DNA of 64,000 nucleotides, taken from the NCBI GenBank assembly GCA_946629065.1, contig CAMOXK010000002.1:1-64000 (forward strand). The letters run 5' to 3'. Each line of letters opens with the position of its first letter. The stretch's first letter is position 1. Shown one piece after another: positions 43,536-50,600 of this stretch. This DNA comes from an uncultured Clostridia bacterium. GTDB lineage: Bacteria; Bacillota; Clostridia; Oscillospirales; Oscillospiraceae. Both the position numbers and the translations under genes were made by a program. The notes under the pieces are model-generated. The model did not search any database and had not been told where the DNA came from. It saw nothing but the letters and a program-made list of their open reading frames with translations.

Positions 43536-43945
43536 CAAGAGAACACGCATACAAGCTGCGGGATCTGCTGCACAAGGCCAGCACCAGCCTCTCGGACGAG
43601 GACGCGCTGGAGGCGGTAGAGCTGTTTCCGGTGTGGGCAAGCGGCGTTGCCTACAAGAAGGACGAACGCTTTCGCTATGGTGGCAAGTTGTACAAAGTGC
43701 GGCAAGACCACACGTCTCAGGCGGATTGGCTCCCGGACAGTACGCCGAGCCTTTACGCGGAGGTGGAAAAGCCCGGGCAGGGAGACACGCCGGACAATCC
43801 GATCCCGTACAGCGGCAACATGGAGCTGCTGGAGGGCAAATACTATAGCGAGGACGGCGCGGTGTACCGCTGCTTCCGCAGCACCGGCATCCCGGTCTAT
43901 AACCGGCTGGCGGATTTGGTGGGCATCTATGTGGAGGTCGTGTGA
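43532..43945 (+). CDS. Carbohydrate-binding (chitin-type) tail protein
   Basis: 137 residues. VELFPVWASGVAYKKDERFRY then GKLYKVRQDHTSQADWLPD is the CBM5/12-type carbohydrate-binding pattern. A second small beta unit follows. Probably an accessory adhesion protein of the tail. Confidence 0.72.
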   Translation: MTREHAYKLRDLLHKASTSLSDEDALEAVELFPVWASGVAYKKDERFRYGGKLYKVRQDHTSQADWLPDSTPSLYAEVEKPGQGDTPDNPIPYSGNMELLEGKYYSEDGAVYRCFRSTGIPVYNRLADLVGIYVEVV

Positions 43946-44037
43946 TGCCATACAGGAAGGTGAGCTATCTGGAGCAGATGTGGTATCTGCTCCGGTACAA
44001 GCTCCGAGAGCTGCTCGGAAAGGAGACCGTGACATGA
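43945..44037 (+). CDS. XkdX-like 30-residue protein
   Basis: A 30-residue gene overlapping both neighbours (starts at the previous stop, ends on the next ATG). YLEQMWYLLRYKLRELLGKE is similar in size and aromatic-basic character to XkdX proteins found between tail and lysis genes. It is too short for most gene callers. Confidence 0.6.
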   Translation: MPYRKVSYLEQMWYLLRYKLRELLGKETVT

Positions 44038-44156
44038 TTTGGATTTTTGCCGCGCACATAGCGGCCCTGCTGCTCTGGTGCCCGCTGGGGAAGATCGCCC
44101 AGCGGAGTGATGCGGACCAGGCTCCGGCGGAAGGAGAAGAAAATGACCGAGCTTGA
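44034..44156 (+). CDS. 40-residue membrane protein next to the lysis genes
   Basis: Starts in the stop codon of the previous gene with GGAGACC upstream, ends inside the lysozyme gene. One membrane segment (IWIFAAHIAALLLWCPLG) and a charged tail. It could be a small accessory holin or a spanin-like helper; this is inferred from position and shape only. Confidence 0.55.
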   Translation: MIWIFAAHIAALLLWCPLGKIAQRSDADQAPAEGEENDRA

Positions 44157-44898
44157 GATCTTCAAGAAATGTTTGACCCTGGGCATGACCCCGGCCGGCG
44201 CAGCCGGCTGCACGGCGAATATCCTGGCGGAGAGCGCCGGGCGCCCCAACAACGTGGAGGACCGGTCCGGGATCTCCGACAGCTACTACACGGAGCGCGT
44301 GGACTCCGGCGCCTATGACGGCTTCGTCACCGACCGCTACGGCTACGGCCTCTGCCAGTGGACCTCCCCCTCGCGCAAGCAGGCCCTCCTGGACTATGCC
44401 CGCGCCCACGGCGTCAGCATCTCCGACGCAGACATGCAGTTCCAGTTCCTGGTCCGCGAGATGCGGAACACCTACACTTATGTGTGGAACATCCTCACCC
44501 ACACCGCGGATCCCTACGAGGCGGGGTATGTCGTATGCAAGTTCTACGAGATCCCGGCCAACACGGAGCAGAGCTCCCAGAGCCGCGGTGCCCGGGCCCG
44601 GGAGATCCTGGCCCGCTGCGCCCCCGCCACTCCGGATCCGGCGCCGGTGTCCGATCCGGACACAAAGCCGGCCTCCGAGTTCTGGCCGCCCAGGATGATC
44701 TGCCAGGGCATGGAAGGCCCGGACGTCCTGGCGCTGCAGGCCCTGCTGACGGCCCACGGCTACACCGTGATCGTGGTCAACGGCGTCTTCGACGACGGCA
44801 CTGACAAGGCCACCCGGCGCTTCCAGGAGGCCGAGAGGCTGGACGTGGACGGCATCGCCGGTCCCAAGACCTGGGCCAGGATCCTGGCCAGAGAATAG
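44143..44898 (+). CDS. Endolysin: tail-tip-lysozyme-type domain plus peptidoglycan-binding domain
   Basis: 251 residues from the ATG at 44143 (AAGGAG upstream). Residues 5-155 match phage lysozyme2-type (tail-tip lysozyme) domains: NILAESAGRP, YGYGLCQWTSPSRKQALLDY and a late YVVCKFYEIPANTEQSSQSR. A linker with V-S-D-P-D-T follows, then a PG_binding_1 domain (GPDVLALQALLTAHGY ... DGIAGPKTWARIL). Placement next to a holin supports a lysis role. No export signal, so it depends on the holin. Confidence 0.88.
   Translation: MTELEIFKKCLTLGMTPAGAAGCTANILAESAGRPNNVEDRSGISDSYYTERVDSGAYDGFVTDRYGYGLCQWTSPSRKQALLDYARAHGVSISDADMQFQFLVREMRNTYTYVWNILTHTADPYEAGYVVCKFYEIPANTEQSSQSRGARAREILARCAPATPDPAPVSDPDTKPASEFWPPRMICQGMEGPDVLALQALLTAHGYTVIVVNGVFDDGTDKATRRFQEAERLDVDGIAGPKTWARILARE
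44647..44663. promoter_or_regulatory. parS-like palindrome 6
   Basis: GTGTCCG-ATC-CGGACAC in the linker of the endolysin gene. Perfect arms; identical in sequence to the copy at 15154, so the first and last sites of the prophage are the same. Confidence 0.75.
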
Positions 44899-44910
44899 GA
44901 GGAGATCCCT

Positions 44911-45444
44911 ATGAACACCATGAACGCGAAGCTCACCTACTACAGCTCTCTGGCCGTGCTGGCCGCTGCCGGCGCCGCGATCACCGAGGCTCTGGGCGGC
45001 TGGGACACAGCCCTGCAGACCCTCGTCATCCTCATGGCCATCGACTACGTCACAGGGCTCCTGTGCGCCCTGATCTGGAAGAAGAGTCCCAAGACCGCCG
45101 ACGGGACCTTCGAGTCCAAGGCCAGCCTCAAGGGCCTGATCCGGAAGGGCGCCATCCTCCTGGTGGTCTACATCGCGGCCCGGCTCGACGTCCTCATGGG
45201 CACGGAGATCACCCGCCTGGCCGTGATTTTGTTCTTTATCGCCAACGACGGCTTCTCCATCCTGGAGAACCTGGGGATCATGGGAGTCCCTTTGCCTGGC
45301 ATCGTCAAGAACGCCTTCACGCTGCTGCGCGAGAAGTCCGACGGGCTGCAGAGCCAGCACCCTGCCGCAGCCGTGAAACCCGCGCCGGATCCCGAGGAGC
45401 CGGAGGCCTACGTCCCGAAGCACAGCTCCGATCCCGACAAATGA
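44911..45444 (+). CDS. Phage holin (phi29/phi105 toxin-secretion holin type)
   Basis: 177 residues. Membrane segments at about 10-30, 35-56 (LVILMAIDYVTGLLCALIW) and 78-95, followed by SKASLKGLIRKGAILLVV and a hydrophilic tail, match the holin_4 type. Last gene of the prophage, 13 bases after the endolysin. Confidence 0.88.
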   Translation: MNTMNAKLTYYSSLAVLAAAGAAITEALGGWDTALQTLVILMAIDYVTGLLCALIWKKSPKTADGTFESKASLKGLIRKGAILLVVYIAARLDVLMGTEITRLAVILFFIANDGFSILENLGIMGVPLPGIVKNAFTLLREKSDGLQSQHPAAAVKPAPDPEEPEAYVPKHSSDPDK

Positions 45445-45446
45445 GC

Positions 45447-45486
45447 AAAGCCCTGGGAAGGACATCTTTGTCCCTCCCAGGGCTTT
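45447..45486 (+). terminator. Terminator after the lysis genes
   Basis: AAAGCCCTGGGA pairs with TCCCAGGGCTTT, two bases after the holin stop. Counterpart at 12878-12916. Confidence 0.85.
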
Positions 45487-45497
45487 CGATTCGTTTA

Positions 45498-45514
45498 GGG
45501 GTATTTTCGGGGTA
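45498..45514. other. Right arm repeats near attR
   Basis: GGGGTA occurs twice, 11 bases apart, mirroring the pair at 13374-13391 near attL. Candidate integrase arm sites. Confidence 0.4.
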
Positions 45515-45543
45515 CAACTTTTTGAGCCCTCACTTTTGCAAAG

Positions 45544-45581
45544 AAAAAGTACAGGATTTCTTGCAAAATCCTGTACTTTTT
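45544..45581 (-). terminator. Phage-borne terminator of tRNA-Pro
   Basis: AAAAAGTACAGGATTT pairs with AAATCCTGTACTTTTT. On the minus strand it begins at the CCA end of tRNA-Pro and ends in a T-run. The phage thus brings a replacement terminator when it cuts the tRNA gene from its own. Confidence 0.8.
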
Positions 45582-45625
45582 GGTCCGAGTGACTGGATTT
45601 GAACCAGCGGCCTCTTGAACCCCAT
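45579..45625. other. attR core (47 bp)
   Basis: Identical to 13163-13209. It is the 3' part of the intact tRNA-Pro gene, so integration restores the tRNA with phage-supplied sequence. Confidence 0.95.
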
Positions 45626-45656
45626 TCAAGCGCGCTACCATCTGCGCTACACCCGG
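45581..45656 (-). tRNA. tRNA-Pro (anticodon GGG)
   Basis: 76 nt with encoded CCA. Acceptor CCGGGTG pairs with CACTCGG (one G-U), the D arm is GCGCAGATGGTAGCGC, the anticodon loop is ATGGGGT (anticodon GGG) closed by CTTGA/TCAAG, and the T arm has GGTTCAAATCC. It hosts the prophage att site. Confidence 0.95.
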
Positions 45657-45713
45657 GTCTACTCAGAAGAAGCTTCGAGAGCCCCTCCTGTATCTGAATG
45701 CAAAGCCCCTTGG

Positions 45714-45757
45714 CCTTGCCGCCCGATTATAATAGCACAATCGGGCGGCAAGGTCAA
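45714..45757 (-). promoter_or_regulatory. tRNA-Pro promoter within a long palindrome
   Basis: On the minus strand TTGACC (45752-45757) and TATTAT (45729-45734) are 17 bases apart, about 70 bases upstream of the tRNA. The spacer and its flanks form a perfect 15 bp-arm palindrome, CCTTGCCGCCCGATT with a 10-base loop. It might also act as the end of the rhomboid-like gene's message. Confidence 0.6.
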
Positions 45758-45810
45758 GCATTATTTTTACTTTTTTTCGATTTTTTTGGAATCCCTTTCC
45801 AGTGGCCGGA

Positions 45811-46656
45811 TCACTCCGTAAAATGGATGTGATTGTCGATATGGTCCTGGCAGAAGCAGTGATAGCCGGCGCAGCGGGAGCAATAGCGAAACTCCAGCTC
45901 CGGGTTGGAGACGTCCGTCCTCCCGCAGACGGAGCACTTGTGCTTGTACAGTTCCCCTCTCTGCTCTCTGCGGATTCGGGCACTCTCCCGCCGGAAATTC
46001 ACCGTTGCTGCGCTGGCCTTTCTCGGCCGGCGGTTCCATAGCTCGCCGCCGAAGAAGATGAAGTAGTTGAGCAGCGCCACCAGGGGCAGCAGGTTCTCCG
46101 GGAACCAGGCGAAGCCGCTCACCACCGCATAGGCAAAGAACAGCGCGTCCACAATGGCAAGCCATTTCATTTTCACCGGGATCAGCATGAAAAGCAGCAC
46201 CTGCATCTCCGGGAACAGTGTGGCGTAGGAAAAGAAGAGGGAGTAATACAGATAGGTGCCGGTGATCTGGGGGCTGTGTCCGGTGATGAAGTACACCGCG
46301 AAGCCGAAAACCACCGTGAAAAGCCAACCCAGCAGCATGAAGATATTGAATTGAGGCGTGCCCCAATACTGCTCCAGCGTGCTGCCCATCCAATAATAGA
46401 AATAGAAGGAGAGCAGCGCAAACAGCATGCTTCCGCTGATAGGATAAAACATGAAAGTGACCAGTCGCCAGACCTGGCCGTGCAGGATGGCCGCGGCGTC
46501 AAAGGTGATATAGCTCAGCAGCGTATAGTTGCGCAGCAGCACCCCTGCCAGCCAGAACAGCACGTTTCCGCCCACGATATAGCGCATCAGGTTGGGCACG
46601 CCAAAACGGGGATGATTATAGGCAAAGCGCTCCACGGATCGCATCGGGTCTTTCAT
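45811..46656 (-). CDS. Rhomboid-like membrane protein lacking catalytic residues, with zinc ribbon
   Basis: 281 residues with about six membrane segments in a rhomboid-like layout (HGQVWRLVTFMFYP, then YWGTPQFNIFMLLG). The usual GxSG and the late catalytic His are absent: the equivalent places read TGTYLYYSLFFSYATLFP and LVALLNYFIFFGG. The C-terminal 45 residues carry a zinc ribbon (CSVCGR ... YCSRCAGYHCFC). It is likely a non-proteolytic family member. The start has AGGTGG upstream. Confidence 0.78.
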   Translation of the reverse strand: MKDPMRSVERFAYNHPRFGVPNLMRYIVGGNVLFWLAGVLLRNYTLLSYITFDAAAILHGQVWRLVTFMFYPISGSMLFALLSFYFYYWMGSTLEQYWGTPQFNIFMLLGWLFTVVFGFAVYFITGHSPQITGTYLYYSLFFSYATLFPEMQVLLFMLIPVKMKWLAIVDALFFAYAVVSGFAWFPENLLPLVALLNYFIFFGGELWNRRPRKASAATVNFRRESARIRREQRGELYKHKCSVCGRTDVSNPELEFRYCSRCAGYHCFCQDHIDNHIHFTE

Positions 46657-46824
46657 GGAACCACCTTTCTTTTTTGAAGAATCGGATCTTGATCCACGCC
46701 GATATCATACTCTGCCGTGCTGCCAAAGTCTATAAAAATTTGTAAATTTGCAAACTTATGCTTCCTTTTTACCGGTAGCTGTGGTATGCTTTATCAGTAA
46801 AATTATAACTTGGAGTCGTATGCA

Positions 46825-47580
46825 ATGGAGAAGGAAACTGGGATTCAGAATGAAATCATCGAGGGCCGCAACGCGGTAATGGAGGCCTTGAAGGCCGGCC
46901 GCGCCATGGACAAGCTCTATATCAGCAAGGGCGAGGTGGACAGAACTCTGGGACACATTGCCTCCACCGCCCGGGACAAGGGCATCGTCGTGGTGGAGTG
47001 CGACCGGCGCAAGCTGGACTTCATGTCCAGGACCCATGCCCATCAGGGCGTCATCGCGCTGGTGGCCGTGCGGGTTTACTGCTCGGTGGAGGATCTCTTC
47101 GCCATTGCCGAGGAGCGGGGCGAAGCTCCCTTTCTGATCGTCTGTGACGAGATCAGCGACGGGCACAATCTTGGCGCCATCATCCGCTCCGCCGAGTGTG
47201 CCGGCGCCCACGGCGTCATCATCCCCAAGCGCCGCAGCGCGGGACTCACCGCCGTGGTGGACAAGGCCAGCGCCGGTGCCGCCGAGCATATGGCCGTTGC
47301 CAGAGTCCCCAACATTCCCGCCGCCCTCAAAGAACTGAAGGAGCGGGGCGTCTGGGTCTACGGCACCGCAGCCGACGGGCAGAACGACCTGTGGCACACG
47401 GACTTTTCCGGTCCTCTCGCCCTGGTCATCGGCTCTGAGGGTGACGGCATGGGCCGCTTGGTGCGGGAATGCTGCGATTTCATCGTGAGCCTTCCCATGA
47501 AGGGCAGGGTCAGTTCCCTTAACGCCAGCGCAGCCGCCGCCATCACCATGTATGAAATCCTTCGCCAGCGCAGTCTGTAA
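46825..47580 (+). CDS. rlmB: 23S rRNA (guanosine-2'-O)-methyltransferase RlmB-type (SpoU family)
   Basis: 251 residues from the ATG at 46825 (GGAG eight bases upstream). SpoU motifs are HNLGAIIRSAECAGAHGV, LVIGSEGDGM and LPMKGRVSSLNASAAAAI. The N-terminal substrate-binding domain (EGRNAVMEALKAG) is typical of RlmB/TrmH-type enzymes. It methylates rRNA in the ribosome; the exact site is taken from the family. Confidence 0.9.
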   Translation: MEKETGIQNEIIEGRNAVMEALKAGRAMDKLYISKGEVDRTLGHIASTARDKGIVVVECDRRKLDFMSRTHAHQGVIALVAVRVYCSVEDLFAIAEERGEAPFLIVCDEISDGHNLGAIIRSAECAGAHGVIIPKRRSAGLTAVVDKASAGAAEHMAVARVPNIPAALKELKERGVWVYGTAADGQNDLWHTDFSGPLALVIGSEGDGMGRLVRECCDFIVSLPMKGRVSSLNASAAAAITMYEILRQRSL

Positions 47581-47631
47581 AACCTTATCCAGGGTCAACT
47601 CATACCGCATCATGGAAGCAGGGGTTACAAA

Positions 47632-50600
47632 ATGAGTCGCTTTCCTTCGGAAGAAGAACAGAATATGGAATCTCCGGATTACCGGGTCAATGACATCCTG
47701 GCGGAGATTTTGGACGATATGCTGCCGGAAGCCAAGCAGACGTCCGCACCCCGGCGCAGCCTTTCCCGCTCTTCTGCGGACGCTCTGCGCCCCGCGGAAG
47801 ATCCGGAAGACAGCGTGCGCATCTATCAGCCACGGCGGGACCGGGGGGACACCAAGGAGCGTCTCGCCTCTCGCTGGGACGAGGAAGCTCCGGTCCCGGA
47901 AGCCGCTCCTGCACATCCGATGGAGGAGGAAGCGGATGCGACGGCGCCCGGCGGGAAAGCACGCCCGGATCTGAAGAGTCTGGCAAGCAGCTTTCTTTCC
48001 CGCCTCCGTTCGGAGCCCAGATCCCGCGCTTCCAAGACAGCTGTCTCACCGGAGGAACTGCCCAGCTTTGACGAACTGCTCTGGGGCAAAAAGACCGAAC
48101 CTGTGCGCATTGAGGAGGAAGAGGATGCTCCTCCCGCTCCGGAGCCCGTCCGGGCCGCGGTGTCCGCACCCGTTCGCCGCGCCGCCCCTGAGGTAGAGGT
48201 CCACATTCCCGAGGCGGAGCTCACCGGTCTTTCGGTGGACGCCATCCTCGCAGAATACTGGGGCGGTCTGGAAGAGAGCACCGCACCCGTAGAGCCCCAG
48301 CAGCTTCCCCGCCGCAGACAGCGTCAGGAGGCTCCCGTCCCCGTAGAGAAGCCACGATCATTCTTTTCCGAAAAAGCGAAATCCGGCAGCAAGCGAAACA
48401 ACATCCAGGACCTTCTGGGCAATCTGAGCAAAAAGCGCCCCTCGCCCGTGAAAAAGGCCCCGCGCGCCCCGGAGCCGGAAGAGGATACCGCCTATGAACC
48501 GGCGCCGGTCAGGCGGATCTTCCCGGAGGATGAGGCTCCCGCCGCTGCGCCGCGGCCTCAGCCCAAGGCAGAACCGAAGGCTGATCCCGATGTTCTCAAT
48601 ATGTCCGTGAACGACATTTTGTCGGAGTTCTGGGCGGAGTACACAGAGCCGACGGAGCAGCCCGCTCCCCGTGCCGACGCGCCCCGTTCCCGTCGGGAAG
48701 CCGCCCGCATGCGGGAGGAGGCTTCCTCTCTCCCCCCTACCGGCGCGGCCCCCTCGGCCGCTGAGAGCGCTCCAAGGCGCAGGGAAAAGGCGCACAACTC
48801 CCCCACCGTCTCTGGCAAAGGGGACGCTTCTTCCGCCGCTCCCCGCCCTTCCCCCAGGAAGCGGGAAACGGGGCACAGCCGAAAGGATCTTCCTGCCGCG
48901 AAGGAGGACACAGTCCTCCCTGAGACGGAAGCTCCCGCCCCCCTTTCTCCTTCCGCAGCCACAGAGACTTTCGCCTTTCTCCGCCGCGAGCGGCGCGAGG
49001 AGGCCTCTCCCGCGAAAAAAGAGCCGGAACCTCCGGTTCCTCCCCAGCCGACTCCTCCCGCCCCCAAGAAGCCAAATTCTTCCCCTCGGCGAAGAGAGAT
49101 TATAGATGAGGATGTTGAATTCTCCGCCATGTCCGTAGATGATATTTTAGCTGAATACAACGATATACTCGCCGCCATTCCCGCCGCGGCCGATGCCATC
49201 GGTGAAGAGCGAAAGGCGGAACCCGCACGCAGGAAGGAGCCTGTCTCCCCTGCCGCACCTCCCTCCCCCAGATCCGGCGAGGGCGGCAGAGTCTCCCGTA
49301 TGGAGGAGGAAGCCCGGGGCATCCTGCAGCAGATGCGGGGTGACAGCTTCTCCTCCCGCAGCGAGGGAGGCAAGCCGCAGGGCGGTCTCCGCAGAGCGGA
49401 GGCCAAAGCCCCCGTTTCCGAACCGGATCCGGTTCCCTCTGCGAAAGAGCCTGTCAATACGGTTCCGGATCTGACCGCCGCGGACTGGAGCGAGAGCCTG
49501 CGCCGTCTTCTCGATCAGGATCCAGCGCCTCCCCAGCCGGCTGCCGCCATGGAGCCCTCCCGGAAGGAAGGCAGCGAGCTCACACGACCCAAGCCCTCCC
49601 GCAGCTACGTTATTCCCTCTGAGGAGATTGATCCCCGCTTCAATCTCACGGGAGAGCGGAAGAGCACCATGGTCTTCGACGGCAAGGAACTGGACCTGAG
49701 TGCGGACGAGAGCTATGTCCCTCCCAAGCCCAGCGGCAACGTGGGCTTCCACTGGGTAGTCGGCGAAGAGGAGCTTCCGGAAAAGCCGCTGGAGAAAAAG
49801 AGCCTTTTCCGCAAGACCGCAAAAAAGGCGCCTGCCGCCGAGGCGGAAGCGCCCGAACATACCGAGGGCTATGACGACCGGGTCCGGCCGGAATACGCCC
49901 CGGATCTGGACTATGACGAGGAGGACGGGGAAGACCCCAACGCCTTTCCCACCTTTGGTCAGTACCTCTCCGGCATGGTCTCCAGCCTTCTGGTCCGCCT
50001 CTTCGGCGCCAAACGCAGCCGCACCGGCGGTGCCTCCTCCACCATGGAGGATGAGAGCGAGGATCTGGGTCCCGAGGTTCCCCCCGCTACCGCCTCCAAG
50101 TACTACGGCTCCTTCGTCACCAGTCTCCGCATGCGGGTGCGCATCGGTCTGGTGCTGCTGGCCGTTCTGGCCTGGATCACGCTGGGGCTCCCGGTCTCCG
50201 GCGCGCTGCGCACCGTGCAGGTGGCCTCCGGTCTCTCCCTGGCTATTCAGCTCACGATCCTGCTGCTGGGCCTGGATGTGGTCACCGGCTCGCTGATAAA
50301 CCTTGCCCGGGGCCGCTTCGGCGCCGACTCGCTGGCCGTCCTGGGCTGCATTCTCACGAGCCTGGATGCGCTGTCCGTCTGCATCGGCTTTCTGGGCACG
50401 CCCCACATGCCGCTGTGCCTGATCTCCAGTCTCTCCTTCCTGGGCGTGCTGATGTCCTCTCTGGCCAGCGCCAGAGGACTGCGCAAGGCGCTGCGGGTGC
50501 CGGCCATCGGCAAGCGCTGCTATGCCGTCACTGCGGAGCCGGACGTAAAGGGCCGCGGCCTGACCCTGCTCAAGTCCATGCGGCCGCCCAAGGGCTTTGT

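Noticed and set aside
41018-43940. Diversity-generating retroelement target
   Set aside because: No reverse transcriptase gene and no template-like repeat was seen in the prophage; composition change alone is explained by recombination.
15154-44663. LexA or repressor operators as an explanation of the GTGTCCG palindromes
   Set aside because: The motif is absent from the switch region 15528-15689, where repressor operators should lie, and many copies are inside late genes. It remains a possible alternative only if ParB does not bind.
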